A stretch of DNA of 64,000 nucleotides from Symsagittifera roscoffensis (Eukaryota > Xenacoelomorpha > Acoela > Convolutidae). Made by a program: the position numbers and the translations under genes. Shown here piece by piece: positions 11,801-26,800 of this stretch. Position 1 is the first letter of the stretch. Each line of letters opens with the position of its first letter. The notes under the pieces are model-generated. The model was not told where the DNA came from. It did not search any database and saw nothing but the letters and a program-made list of their open reading frames with translations. The stretch spans positions 70,369,465 to 70,433,464 of the forward strand of contig NC_087064.1 of NCBI RefSeq assembly GCF_963678635.1, read 5' to 3'.

Positions 11801-14800
11801 TTTTGATTGTTCCGCCGCTTTAATTATGGATGGCTCGTCATCCTGGTTTCCGGCCTGCTCGTCCGTTAAGCGACGAGCATGGCTCCGGTGTTTTAGATCG
11901 TACGCCAGGCCAGACCTTAACCCCCAGTTCGTCTGAGTAGGATGCGGCATGTCCCCCACAGTCGGGTCAGCTTTATCTAAACAAGCATTCTTTGTTTTTA
12001 GTACTCGATAACAACCCAGGTTTTAAAGAGAAGGTTTTTTGTAAGGTTTCTTAGCACTGTATCTGCTTCTCGACTGTGATGTGCCTCGAATGGCGAAATT
12101 TTAAGCGTAGTATTCTTCGAGACTCTCAGGGCACCCAGGGCTCGTTCGATCAATTTTTTCCAATGGTTCGGGGTGATTTTCCTGTACAAACGTCAAGATC
12201 GAATTCTTAAGACTACCAAAGGTGCGCTCCACACATCCGGTTGCCCGATGGTCATTTACCGGTGATTTTATTATTTCGATATCCCCCCCATCGCAGAAAG
12301 CCTTGACTTCATTCGACATAAAAAAAACTTGTTCACGTGGATCTTCCGGGGTACGCCATGGTTCACTATATATGTTTTTAAAAAATTGATGATCTTATCT
12401 GACCGCTTGTTTAACCGTGAAAAACGATCTACTGCCACTAACAAATATTTCTGAGACTCGTTTAAATAGTTAAATAAATCAAGCTGGACCAATTCGTTCG
12501 GTTCTTTTGGTTCGGAAACGTTTCCAAGTTGGTTTTTGCTTAAGAGTGGTTTCAAGTTTTTACCGGCGGCAGTACATTCTGGACATTTTTCCGCAATTGA
12601 GACGATTGACTGGTAAATGTAGGGGACCTTTGGCGGCTTCAAACAGGTTTGTTATTCCGTGATGAAATGCGTGAATCCTGTTATTGATCGTGGTTTGGAG
12701 GTTCTTCGGTATAATCAGCTTTTCGTCCATCCACACAACATTTTCCTTCACGTAGAAATCGTTTACGAATTGGGAGTAATAGCGGTTCATGGCTGATACT
12801 TTTTCGTGAATTTTGCGGTCCTTTGTTATGATTAACTCTCTAATTGCACTAAGTTGACGATCTGAAACATAATTTGACTAGATGAATTGTAAATTAAATA
12901 ACTCAGGAAGTGAAGTGATCTTGCTTACTATCTTGTAACCGCGGCGTACAATTGACATGCACACCGAGTTCGGATCCACTGGTGGGTTTGTTCCGACTTT
13001 AAATGCTGATGGTAACGATAAAGTAGTGTTTGTTTTAATTGATCTAATTTCTTTTGTAATTGCTTCTAAATGTAAACTCGATGGTAATTCTTTTATTTCG
13101 TCACTGCTACTGTCTAAACTTGGATGTTGTTTTAAACATTTCTCCCATTGTTTCATACTTAAGTCCATTTCGATGTGAATGTTTGAATTTGAATTTAGAT
13201 TTAAACGAGTTTCTTCCAATTGAGTAATAGCACCGACTAAAATCTCGCGTAGATTGCATAGCCGTTGGTTTGAGCCTTGTGTTCGATTTTGATTGGTTAA
13301 TTTCCGTTCGCATGACTTTACGCCTTCTACTGGTTGAAAGCGTGACGAAATTTCCAATATATTTATAGATTGCTGCTTATGTGCTTTGATCTGTTGTCCC
13401 TTGGATGTATTATTGTATACTTCGTGTCCCTGGGATGTGTTACTTTGAACAAACCCGAGATTAGTATGTATTGAATTTATCTTTGCAACTGTGAACATGT
13501 TATCGTACGTACTAATTGGTGTTGCTTCTTTACTTGGATGTCGTGATAAGTAGTCCGCCAGCCCTATTTTCGCCCCTGGTTTATGTTCCACGTTAAAATC
13601 GAATGGAATGAGTCGGTCCAACCAACGCGTTAAACGGCTAAACACGGTCTTGTTTTTCTTAATGTTGCCGTTTAAGAGGGAAATTAACGCTTCATGGTCT
13701 GTTACTACTAGAAATTTTCTTTCCAATATGCAATTTGGGAAATACTCAACCCCCCCCCCCCCCCAAACTACTGCCAACATTTCTAATTCATTCTTCGAAT
13801 AATTTTTCTCCGCGTCATTTAGATGTTTTGAGGCAAATGAAATCGGTCTCCCCCGCCTCCGGTCCCAATTGTTCGAGTACCGCGCCTAAACTGTTATGGC
13901 TCGCGTCGCCCACAATTCGTATATCGTTATGAATATCGAAGTGCCGCAATTCCACAATATTGGAAACTTGTTTCTATAAATTTTCAAATGCGCATTGACA
14001 TTCCGCCGTCCAAATGTAATCATTGCTTTTACTTAAGAGCGGCCGTAATGGCGAAGAAGATTCGGCAAACGCTGGCAAATATTTGTGGACACTGTGTTTT
14101 GACCCCATAAACGATTTCAACTGCTTTAGGGTCCGCGGCCGTTTCAGCGCTTGTTTTGGTTCTGTTTTCCGCACTAATGGTGTAATATCTGTTGGTGTTA
14201 TTTTGTGGCCTAGCCACTCACATTCACGTTGTGCGAATTTGCATTTGGTTAGTCTTAACGACATATTCTCCTTGTCCAGTTTTTTCAAAATTTTCTCTAC
14301 CGTGGCTATGTGATCGACCTCGGTTCCCTTGGTTACTACCAAAATGTCGTCAATGAACGCATGCGCTTGCGGAAATTCGGACAGAATACAATCCATTGCG
14401 CGCTGGAATTCGGCCGGCATCGTGGTAATACCATAGAATCCGGTCTTGGACCTGTACGTACCCGTTGACCGACCTCCGGTAAGAGAAAAATTACATTGTA
14501 CGCTTGTCTCCGGATTTAAGGGTAACTGACCATGTGCGTACTTTAAATCCAATGTTGTAAGAAATATATCCCCCTGTTTCTGCTCGCTGATTTTTGCCCC
14601 ATGGTGTCCATTAATTCTTCGATATTTGGCATTTGGTATTAAATTTTATGCACTTTTTTATTTAGTTCCCTCGACTCAAGCGCTAGTTTTACCGACCCGT
14701 CTTTTTCACTGTTATTACGATTGGCGACACAAAGTATTTATCCGAACATTCTTCCAGTTTCTCAATGTGACCTTGTTTCAGTAGTTTGTCAATTTCCGTA

Positions 14801-17800
14801 TCCACTTTTTTTTTGCAATGTAATCGGGACCCGTCGACCCTTCTGTTGTACTGGTGTTAGATTCTCAAAAAATTCTGCTTGCACTTTATACTTTCTTATC
14901 TTCCGTACCCTGTTAAAAAGTTTTGAAAACTGCTTATTGAAGTAAATTTGCCATGAGTCCAGCTCCCCATCTTGCCGCGATTCCTCCGTTGGCTCCTCAT
15001 CAATCGATATGATCTGGTCCCCTGGCGTTTGTTGCACCAACTGCAGTCCCAACTGAGGCATCAAGTCTCTTCCGATTATAGATGGGCGGTTTCCTCCGAT
15101 GACCTTTATCCTCGCGTTTATTCTCCAACCACTTGATTCCAAAGTGACATCAGTTGATCCAATCAGCATTAACGGGTTACTTCCATAATCCCAAAATGCA
15201 TTATCCTCGTTCGAGAGCGCGTCTAGTTTTAGTCCCGAAGCTCCAAGAGCTCGTCGTAATTCCCCGATGGTGAAGATAGATATTGGGGACCCACTGTCGA
15301 TCCAAACTCGACTAGCTTTCCCGTTTATCCGAATCGGCAGTTGTGCCCCAGCAACTTTTAGCTCGGTGAATCTTTCATGCTTTACCGCCATCACCATGTA
15401 GTCCCCATGTGTTTTCGCCATTTTCACGAATCATTCCCACTGCTCCTCGTCCTCGCTGATTTCCACGCTTCCCCCTGCAGGTACGTTCAAAATGTCCTAC
15501 TTTGCGACAAAAGTTGCAGGTGGCTCCTCTCGCTGGACATTTGACCTTATGTTCTCGCGTAAAATTCGGCTGGTCGCAGTTATAACATCGACTGTTTTGG
15601 GTCATATCCCCCCCCCCCCCGGTTCAAACCCCGTCCGTGGTACGTGCCTCTGCCCCTTTGACGACCATTGCGGAATCCTCCTCGTATAATTCCGACCGGT
15701 TCGGATTTTATTTGTATCGCCCACCCCTGATGATCCCTGGGTTCCCGTAATTCCTCGGCCGACGTTGCTACATAGGATTTCGCGTACTTGTCGACCCGCT
15801 CATACGTGAGTGCAATCCTATACACATCTTCCGGTGTTTTGGTGGATCGGCACAGTTCATTTTGCGCTTCGCGGTTGTTCATATTAACAATGAATACGCG
15901 TTTGTTAATGCGATCTTCCAATGCTCCAAAGTTGCATCGGGCCGCAAACCCACTTAGTACAGAGTGAAATTGCTCAAGACTTTCATTGATAAATTGTTTA
16001 CGAGAGAGAAGTTGGAATGTCTCATATGTCTCGTTCCTTTGATTCTTGAATTCCGTTTTCAGTACGTCTAAGATCCTTGGGTAACGAACCGTTGAGAGAT
16101 CCAAGTGTGGTCGTCTCTTGTGCAACTCGTCCTGCCCTTTTCCCCCAGACACAAATACAAGTTTGAAATTAATATTTGTTCTGATTCCAATCGATTCTTT
16201 CCGTCGACTTCCCCTGGCAAAGCGGTGATTTGGGTTTCAGTAAGGCTCGCTGCGAAGTAGTAGTTTTTCGGGTTGATCGTGTGCTTTGCCACCATTCCCA
16301 ATTGAAATCTGTTCATCCAGAACTCCCATATTATTGGCGGTTCAATGCACTTCGATGGCCAGAATCCGGTGATAGCAAGTGGATTTTTTCCCCTCTTGAG
16401 ACTGCTGGCTGCGCCATGTTAAAAACGTGATTCAATCAATAAGTAAATTCCGATGAGTAGTAACTTAATCTCACAAAGTTATGTCTAAGAGTGACGACAG
16501 AGGTCAACCAAGGGGGACAGACAATACCAAGGTCAGCACCTGCCAATAGACTAATTAGCACCACATTTGACAATTGATTGACGGATAGAATTTAGACCCT
16601 CATGAACTGAATTAGCACTGTACAACAGGTCGTATGTCAGATACTAGAATAGGCAGTCACACGATAAGAAGTTGTTTTCTAGCGGTGAGAACTATACTAA
16701 ATCATAGTAAAACCTAAAACTAATTCGGGGAAGCTTAAGTTATGACCAGACCACCTATAACCTTTCTTCCGGCTCTATGTCCCGTTTAAAAAGAACTCAC
16801 TGGCTGTCGGAGATCGTCTCTCAATCGCACATTAACGAGTGAGCTAAGAATTTAAGGTAAGATAGATAATCGCAAGAAACTTTTAGCGTTTCATTTCAAA
16901 GCAAATGCAATGGCTGCACAGCAGGCTAATAGCACTCTAAAAAAGTACCACTTTTGACTAAAATAGACTATTAACGCTGAATAAAACGCAAGTACATATC
17001 AGTTTGTCGAATCAACGAATATTTGATATCGTCTCCGAAAAAAACTGTGAGACCTCCGGCTAATATTTCTGGTGTTTATAACCTTCCAAAAAATTAAATT
17101 AGTCGGGACTTCTGGTTGTTGTCGTTATTGCAGATGTGAATGCTGAAATAAAACAGTACTTAATTTGCTAAGATCTAACGAGAGCTGCAATCAAACTTCC
17201 TAGCACCGAATGTTTTTTGTGAAGAAATAGTTTTTCTTGCAATGAAGATCTTAAAGCGAAACTTAAAATAGCAAAAATACAGCAGAATATTTTTCCTAAT
17301 AAAAATTTTAAGCAGTTCGCGGACATAATGATTATTTTATCTGCAAATTTTCATATTCAAAACATATTAAAAATCAAGTTTTTTACTGACGCAAGAAGTG
17401 ATGAAGGAACAAAAAAGTGCTAGCTAGAGGCCCTTAAAATCTTAAGATTTTTTTCTTAGAATAAAGCATTGACGTAAATGATTTTTCAAAAATCTACAGC
17501 CTGATACAGCTAGAAAATCATTAAACCAATTTTAACTTGATGGTTTGCTGTTTATAGTAACCAAGGCAGACCCAAAAAAGCAGTCCAAGTATAACTAGCA
17601 TCTAAAAGTGAACGATTTACGGGTTGATTTGTCTGAATAATTCGAAGGGTTGGGATATTCATATATCTTCCAAGTGGTAGTATTTAGGTACCATTGGAGC
17701 TCAGATCATAGATTGCTTTTTTTATCAGATAACTTACCCTTTAAGAGAATATTTTCGCTGAGAAAGCGAGCAATTCATTCTCATTGGTAAATGCGTGAAC

Positions 17801-20800
17801 AAGCCAGCAACGTGAGAAATTAGCCGAAATTGATTTTAACGAATTCCCCAAAGTGAGAGCTAGATATTTAAGATATTGTGAGAGTTACCGCTTGGATTGT
17901 AATTTTAAATTGGACGTTGCCGACAGACTACTTGATCACAGCAAGAATGGAGGACCAGGAAATTCAGCTGACAGTGGAGGCGACGAGGTGTGTTTGGGTT
18001 CGAAACGATACGGCTAGATCAATTTCTTCCGAATAACTTCCAGAACTTGACGAGTGAGGGAAACACTTCGCATGGTTTGCAGCAGGCAACCGATGGGATG
18101 AAAGGCTCGCCAAAATGGTGATGCCAAAAACTTTGATAAGCTGGATTTTGGACAAATTCATGAGCATACTTGACCTTTAATAAGTGTAGATAGAACCCAC
18201 CCAACCCAATCTTTGCCAGACTGCTCAAGCACCTAAGCCCAAAATTGATTGATGCCTTTTCAGACCCAAGTGTCAGGCGATTATAGAACTTTTTGCTGGT
18301 TGACAAGGAGGCTGGAGATTTCTAGAGACGGGTCAGATCCCTTGGCAATGTGGTGACTATGAAAATGAGTACCCAAGCAAGGTACGGCATGACTCGCGAA
18401 CAGTTTTTAGACGACCTGTTTGACGTTGAGCTTCTAGAGTTTCAGCAAAAAAAATCGGCATTTTGAAAGCCGATTCCAAGCTTTTAAAATGGTTAGCAAG
18501 ACATGGAGATGCAGAATCAGGAAGAAGTTTCGCCTTTCGAGGGTAATACAGAATGTACCCGATTAGGCGGTAAAAAACCGAGTTGGTAACGGAAAAGACA
18601 ACCGCGCACCACCTGAAAGGCTTACACAAGGACTGGTACAAATCAGCGCTGACCCATGAATAGTTTAGTTGATGAATGTTCAGAACAGTCTTCTCACACA
18701 AACAAAACTTGACGCCTCTATGGGGTGTGCTCCATAACTTTGTTATCACTACCCACATTCAGAAAGCCTACTCCGATCAAAAACAGTCCGACGACCGTGG
18801 TAGTCTTCTATCCCTACCTAGGTGAAAATCAAAATCGTCAAAACAACTGAAGATGGCGATGAGGCATGAAAAACCCCGTACCCCGCCGTTAATGTATATA
18901 AATTTGCCTGGCATTCGGGTACCCTTCGTTGCTCTTTACGAAGCTGAAAATTGCAATACTGGGGATACTAAAAGAACACATGCGGTGCAAGAGGATCGAA
19001 ACGCTCCAACTCCTCAATATTAAACAGCTACTGGAGGATTCGGTGAACTAGGTGGTGCAAATTGAAGCGGCCAAACTTTTTGATGGACACGAGATAGGAA
19101 ATCAAACGCCTATCGACTGACAAACTTTACGCAGTGGACCGGTACAATACCTGACTTTTGTGACGACTACGCTTGTATTTCTGGTCATCATAGTAAAAGT
19201 GTTCTGTCGCTGCTCATCAAAAAGAGATCAAAAAGCAGGCGCCGATGAGGAAGGAACTATATTAGGCAGACGCACAGATAAACATGTGCACATAGTGGAA
19301 GGGGCCGTAAAGGTCTCAACTTCTGCGGATTGCCAGTTAAGAGTCTCGGCGGCCCATCATCACGGGGAACAATCCACACTTCGAGACAAAACTCAACGCG
19401 CCAGATGCCGACTTTACCGAAAACAGATTGAAAGAATATTTGTGCGATGGTCGAGTTGACCTCATATTAGCTTAAAGTTTTTTTTTACATATAGATGTAA
19501 TTCTCCTAAAGCAGTAAAAAGACGCTGTTTTGGCCGCAATTTTTGAAAAAAAAAACGAGTCACAGAAGCCGTTTTTGGGCCTTTTTTGGAAAATTTTGAC
19601 GTGTGTTGGCTGATGTTTCTTCTCTCTCATTTGTATCCTCCTTTTCCAAAATTGCTACCTTTGCTGCATTTTGTCTTGTCTCCCCGTGCACTGTGGGTGT
19701 TTCCACCAATTTCTTCATTACCGCCTGCACTTGAGGTTTAGTACCAATAGATTTCGGTCATGAGGTATAAGGCTTTGCTTGTTTCAGAGCTAAATTTAGT
19801 CCCCCCTTGCTTCCGCATCTCGTGATGTGACGTTTGAAGTTTAACTAGAACTCATTGAATCAAGTCAGTGTTTCGGATGCCATCTGATGCCAAATGGCTG
19901 AAATTTCAGCACAGATTGCACAAAATGTCTTGATTGCACAATTTCTTCACCCATTGGCTTTTATTTTTAATTTGGCAGACTTTTAATTTGCTTTTATTTT
20001 TAATTTGCTTTTAGCAGTTCACAGTTTGGTAGACGTATGTAAAGCTTTTTAATTGTTTGTGAAACTTGTATGGGTAGCATTTATGGTAAGTGCGGCTACT
20101 CTGAATGCATACACCCACCCAGCATACACCCACCCAGTCTCCTCTATGAGCAACGACTAAAATGACGAAGCTCGCAGACTGCTTTGAAAAGATAATTTTT
20201 CCAAATTAACGCTGATTGTTGCTTAGAAGTTAATTTGGAAGTCTTCTACCCCTACTTAAGTGAAAACGGTCAAAACAACCGGAGATGGCGATGAGGCATG
20301 AAAAGCCCCGCACCCCGCCGCTAATGTATACAAAAACTAAAAACTTACCAATTTTAGTTAAGGCTAAATAAAATTGGTAAGTTAGCCTTAACATTCGAAT
20401 TTGGGAAAACTCAACTCTTGTTGCTTATCAAGCAACTGCTAAGCAACAATCAGCGTTAATTTGGAAAAATTATCTTTTCAAAGCAGTCTGAGAGCTTTGT
20501 CATTTTAGTCGTTGCTCATAGAGGAAACTGGGTGGGTGTATGCATGCAGAGTAGCCGAATTTACCATAAATGCTACCCATACAAGTTTCACAAACAATGA
20601 AAAAGCTTTACATACGTCTACCAAACTGTGAAGAAACGTATAACTGGTATAAGATTAGTCACGCTTAAGAAGGACTAACTCAATTCTTGAAAAAATGCCA
20701 ACTTGATTTAATAACTAGTAACGAATCACCCTATTTTAGCAATAGGGGAATAGTTAAAGAAATCTGACATTTTCCATTGAGCTCTTGCTATCGTATAATT

Positions 20801-23800
20801 GTTACCAGTAACCTAAAAAGGTCAATCCAAGCAGGTAAACTTGCAACAATTATACAACCTCTTAAGTAGACAGGTGACCAAGTTGAAAATTACTATAGTA
20901 ACCAGTCAGAACCGAGATAAGAAAAACAAACGTAAGCAAAAAAATGAAAAATCATTCTTGAGTATTTTATATCTTGATTCTGATTGGTTAATAAATTGTT
21001 TATCTACTTGATAATCTGGCAAATCAAAATGTTATATGCCGCATTTCACCCGGGTGTCTGTGACTATAATGAATTAGTTTCCAAGATAGGTTTAGAAAAA
21101 CAAACTTATGAGATCGTCGAAAGGAAATTGCCCGTCAATGTGAAGCCTGTGAGCAGACGCACATATTAGGCAGACGCACATATAAACATGTGCACATAGT
21201 GGAAGGGGCCGTAAAGGTCTCAACTTCTGCGGATTGCCAGTTAGGAGTCTCGACGGACCATCATCACGGGGAACAATACACACTTCGAGACAAAACTCAA
21301 CGCGCCAGATGCCGACTTTACCGAAAACAGATTGAAAGAATATTTGTGCGATGGTCGAGTTCACCTCATATTAGCTTAAAGTTTTTTTTTTACATATAGA
21401 TGTAATTCTCCTAAAGCAGTAAAAAGACGCTGTTTTTGCCGCAATTTTTGAAAAAAAAAACGGGTCACAGACGCCGTTTTTGGGATTTTTTTGGAAAATT
21501 TTGACGCGTGTTGGCTGATTTTTCTTCTCTCTCATTTGTATCCTCCTTTTCCAAAATTGCTACCTTTGCTGCATTTGGTCTTGTCTCCCCGTGCACTGTG
21601 GGTGTTTCCACCAATTTCTTCATTACCGCCTGCACTTGAGGTTTAGTACCAATAGATTTCGGTCATGAGTTATAAGGCTTTGCTTGTTTCAGAGCTAAAT
21701 TTAGTCCCCCCTTGCTTCCGCATCTCGTGATGTGACGTTTGAAGTTTAACTAGAGCTCATTGAATCAAGTCAGTGTTTCGGATGCCATCTGATGCCAAAA
21801 GGCTGAAATTTCAGCACAGATTGCACAAAATGTCTTGATTGCACAATTTCTTCACCCATTGGCTTTTATTTTTAATTTGGTAGACTTTTAATTTGCTTTT
21901 ACTTTTAATTTGCTTTTAGCAGTTCACAGTTTGGTAGACGTATGTAAAGCTTTTTAATTGTTTGTGAAACTTGTATGGGTAGAATTTATGGTAAGTGCGG
22001 CTACTCTGCATGCATACACCCACCCAGCATACACCCACCCAGTCTCCTCTATGAGCAACGACTAAAATGACGAAGCTCGCAGATGCTTTGAAAAGATAAT
22101 TTTTCCAAATTAACGCTGATTGTTGCTTAGAAGTTAATTTGGAAGTCTTCTACCCCTACTTAAGTGAAAACGGTCAAAACAACCGGAGATGGCGATGAGG
22201 CATGAAAAGCCCCGCACCCCGCCGCTAATGTATACAAAAACTAAAAACTTACCAATTTTAGTTAAGGCTAAATAAAATTGGTAAGTTAGCCTTAACATTC
22301 GAATTTGGGAAAACTCAACTCTTGTTGCTTATCAAGCAACTGCTAAGCAACAATCAGCGTTAATTTGGAAAAATTATCTTTTCAAAGCAGTCTGAGAGCT
22401 TTGTCATTTTAGTCGTTGCTCATAGAGGAAACTGGGTGGGTGTATGCATGCAGAGTAGCCGAATTTACCATAAATGCTACCCATACAAGTTTCACAAACA
22501 ATGAAAAAGCTTTACATACGTCTACCAAACTGTGAAGAAACGTATAACTGGTATAAGATTAGTCACGCTTAAGAAGGACTAACTCAATTCTTGAAAAAAT
22601 GCCAACTTGATTTAATAACTAGTAACGAATCACCCTATTTTAGCAATAGGGGAATAGTTAAAGAAATCTGACATTTTCCATTGAGCTCTTGCTATCGTAT
22701 AATTGTTACCAGTAACCTAAAAAGGTCAATCCAAGCAGGTAAACTTGCAACAATTATACAACCTCTTAAGTAGACAGGTGACCAAGTTGAAAATTACTAT
22801 AGTAACCAGTCAGAACCGAGATAAGAAAAACAAACGTACGCAAAAAAATGAAAAATCATTCTTGAGTATTTTACATCTTGATTCTGATTGGTTAATAAAT
22901 TGTTTATCTACTTGATAATCTGGCAAATCAAAATGTTATATGCCGCATTTCACCCGGGTGTCTGTGACTATAATGAATTAGTTTCCAAGATAGGTTTAGA
23001 AAAACAAACTTATGAGATCGTCGAAAGGAAATTGCCCGTCAATGTGAAGCCTGTGAGCAAAGAATTACAGCTTCTAAACAGTCTGACCTTAAAACAGAAA
23101 CTGTCATGGTTAATGACCAAAAAAGCATAGATTTTTCACAGCATTTAATGAGCAAAAAATCAGTATTAAGTAGCCATCCTCTAAGTTCTGTGATGAACCC
23201 CTGATAGCAAAAATACCAAAATAAATTAACAAAGTTTTGATTGTCTTGAATAAAAACTGTTTCGAAGTTGTGCATTATCTTGTTTTTGTTCACATTTGGC
23301 TGTAATAATGAGACCAGCAATTAAATTTTTGTCAATTTTCACGAAAAAATTGAAATTTTTACGTACTCCATAAGCTACTGTTTTTTTTTCTTCTACAAGT
23401 AATCGTACTCAAAGTTCTCAAACGTTCTTTTTTATCCATACAAAAAATTGTTGAGTTCAACTGTGGTCATGCAATTACTTATTTCAATTATAAGATGCTG
23501 TTCGTTCAAAATTTTCACAAGAATTTTCATCAGTTCATAAATAAGCACTTTTTTCATGTGCGTAACTTGTTTTTATTTTTTAAAAGTTGGTAAGTATCTG
23601 TCCTCTTTAGGAAAAACAGTAGCCTTAACATTCGAATTTGGGAAAACTCAACTCTTCCTGAATCCGTTTTAGTGGCTAACCCACAAATCAAAGCACCATA
23701 CTGTATAACTGGTTCAATGAAAGACTTAAAAGGCCGCACTAGGGTGCTATGATGAAAATACGTTTTGTAGTAATTTAATTTTGATAATCAACTTGCCAAT

Positions 23801-26800
23801 TTTTTGCATAATTATGTGATATGATTTTCAAAATATAAGTTTATTTTTTTCCAAAATTACTCTTAAATACCTCATTTTGGAAGGAAATTTCAGTTTTGTT
23901 TCATCCAATGTTACCATAAAATTGTCGATTTTGTTTCCAAAGGAAAACAAACGAAATTTATTAATTGCCATCTAGCTAGATAAGTCAATCAAAGTTCGAG
24001 ACTTTTTTTGTCCCTCATCCTCTATCTTTCCGTAAATATTGGGACCATCAGCAAACATTGTGACATCGAACTTTTGGCAAGTATTTAGTAAATCTTTTGA
24101 ATAAATCAGAAACAAAATAGGACCCAAAACTGAACCCTGTGGAACAACACACTTTATTGGTTTTGAATCTGATTTTTCGTTATCAACTTCGACATACTGT
24201 GTTCTGTTTTTAAGGTACGACCGTAGTAAATCAATAAAGGTCTCCACAAACCAACCGAAAAACATTTTTGCAAAAAAAAATAGTATGATCGACTAGAGAC
24301 TTTACCTGAGCATCCGTGGTGTGTTTTGTTGAGTTTGGCGAATGTGCACAACAGATGGGCAGTCTCGTTTACAGTGTTCCCCCACTCTGTGTTCTCCACA
24401 CTATTCACACAGATCTTTTGGTCCACCTCAACCAACTGCAATTCCTATACAAATATACCGGCAAACATGTTAGCTAATATTTCGCCCCCTCCCCCTAAGT
24501 TATGAAAACCAAAATTGTTGGTAGTGAAAGTTGGATCAATGCTTCTAGGAAAAATAACATATTTATACAAGACTGGTCAATACGAGGCATTTTAATTAAT
24601 TTAGACTTAATTTGAGGCTCTTTTATTTGTGTTTTTGCTGTTTTTTTTACACATAATTTACATAAATTTGCAACCTAATAGGCTTTTTGTTCTTTTGAAT
24701 CGTTTTTTTTCTCATTATTCTATATTGATTCAATGCTCGGGATATCAATCCTGTATTTCTATGAATTTTCTTTTTTTTGGATAATTTATTTAACTTTTCA
24801 GAATTTCAGAAAACATTAAACCTCGTCAAATATCATTTTTTCTTCTCAGCAATTCTGTCATAAAACTAACCCTATTCACACTTAAAAAATGGATCGTTAG
24901 GAATTCTGACTTTAAATCCCTTTTCGAAACTGAAAGTCTTTCAAGTTTTTCACGCCATTTGAACATTTGCTATTCGAGGGCGCAATTGGTCTTTTTTTAG
25001 CAAATGAGAGTGTGAATCGAACTTAAAAAGAAATCAAAAGTCAAACGGCTAAACATCAAGTTTGAACGTCGGTGATCAAAGTTTCAGATTTTCTACCAAA
25101 AAAAAAACACTTAATTATCACTTAAAAATCACTTCGTGAATTTACACGTAAATAAATACCCAATCGTTTTAGAAATTTAAGTAAAATATTCACGCGGTTA
25201 TGCTAAGATTATTTTGGGTTATACGCATAAAAAGACCCAACTAGATATTGTTTTTCACTCTAAGAAAAGATTTCAAAAGCTTTCAAACAAAGTTTTCACC
25301 TTGAGAATTTCCGAGGGTTGACTACCAGGAGATGAAGAGTTCGACTCTCGCTGCAGCCCCATGCCGGCGAAGCGGAGTCCGCCGACGGAGGAGTTGCCGC
25401 CTGGTCCTCCTGACATATTCCCTTTCTCTTCTTGTGGAGTACACATTCTACAAAGCGAATTCAAAAAAGAACGAATTTGAGATCAAGTAGTAACAAGAGC
25501 GGATCTACTTTTGTTTCCATCTCGTATTGATTGGAGCCTAGTATCCAACAGTGTTTTTCCTCACATGATAAGGTTCATCAAATAAAAATAGTTGGGTGAA
25601 AGTTTTTTTCATCTTTAAGTTCTATTGATAGTGAATTGGATTCCCAAATTAAACTGTAAAAATGTTTTTTTTTTGCAACATTGAGCTAAGCTAAGCAGAT
25701 ACAAAAGAACGGATATATTTGGGACAATTTTTCGTTAATAGGTTAAACGAAAAATTGTCCTCGTGCTTTTATAGATGAAAGTAGTGATTTATCATGCTTA
25801 AAAAGTATTAATATCAGGTTTTCGAATCGAGTTTTTTTTATCTGGGTCTCATTATTTGCATTGATAACTTTCGGCGGGTCGGATTATTTTGTCAGGACTG
25901 TCATATTGTTAAGTGAAACATTTTTAACATGTTAACATCTTAATTATATGTAAAAAAAAACACGATAAAAACAAAATTGAGTTTTAAAATAACTCATTGA
26001 GTTGTTTAAAAAGAAAAGCCAGCTTGGAAGTTTCCATAACTTCGAACTTTTGCATAGGTGAGTCTGAGAGTTGAGAAACACCGCCCAGACACAGCACTGA
26101 AGCAGATAGCATTGACCTAGTCGACCAATTTTTTCGATGAAACAGGAAAAAACGACTGCATTTGAATTGAAATCTCGAATTGTTAAAAACAACGTGTAAA
26201 TAAAGTGTTAAATATAGGTCTGTCAATAACACCTTGTTAACACCCTGTTAACAACATGACAAACCTGTATTTTGTGCTATTTGCACAGAGCGACCGTCGA
26301 CCCTTGCTTACCGCAAAAATGGACATAATTACACGGGCCCACAACCCCACCCGCAAAAAAAATAGCAATTTTTTTCAAGTTAAAAGCAAACAATAAATTC
26401 TGCAGTTTAACTTTCTTTTGCAAAACATGCTGTGAATTTTTCTTGACTGCTTAAATAGTCGCCGCTTGAATTTAAAATATCGTTCTCTAAAAAGATGAAA
26501 ATTTTCTAATAAAAACATAACAATCCTTACACAAACGTCCTAATACGAACAACAGGTTGCACTGGAAGAAGAACAAGGTTATGACCGCAGTTTTTTTTAA
26601 GTGAAAATAGTTTGAAAAGTCTAAAAAAAACTGCAAAAAATTTTCGTATATTTTTTTTGTAAAAATCTGGTCTTTCTGCAGGTAAAACCGCAACCAACTA
26701 GACTAGATGATATACTGCAAAACGAGTTAATAATAGCAAAGGATCCTAAATACAATAAAATATAAGATGAGAAATGAGTTCAAAATATTTGAAGTTATTC

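Larger units (their letters stand above)
10617..16627 (-). mobile_element. Ty3/gypsy LTR retrotransposon, full structure but decayed
   Basis: Two direct LTRs of about 212 bp flank an interior that reads on the minus strand, in order: gag, CCHC zinc knuckles, protease, reverse transcriptase, RNase H, integrase and a C-terminal reading frame. The PR-RT-RH-IN order defines Ty3/gypsy. A primer-binding-site-like TGGCGCAGCCAG follows the 5' LTR at once, and a purine tract abuts the 3' LTR. By eye the LTRs differ at roughly 14 positions. The interior is broken by several frameshifts and stops, so the copy is old and inactive. Clean target-site duplications were not seen. It lies in a protease intron, in the same orientation as that gene. 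Confidence 0.88.
19259..23059 (+). repeat. Tandem duplication, two units of about 1.9 kb
   Basis: Unit 1 runs from 19259 to about 21162, and unit 2 from 21163 to 23059, offset 1904-1905 bp. The units are nearly identical by eye; differences are single bases such as CACAG/CACAT and AGACTGC/AGATGC. The junction duplicates GCAGACGCACA. Each unit carries a remnant of the 19.2-19.46-kb frame, a 615-bp fold-back element and a short MVNKLFIYLIIW-containing frame. Confidence 0.92.
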
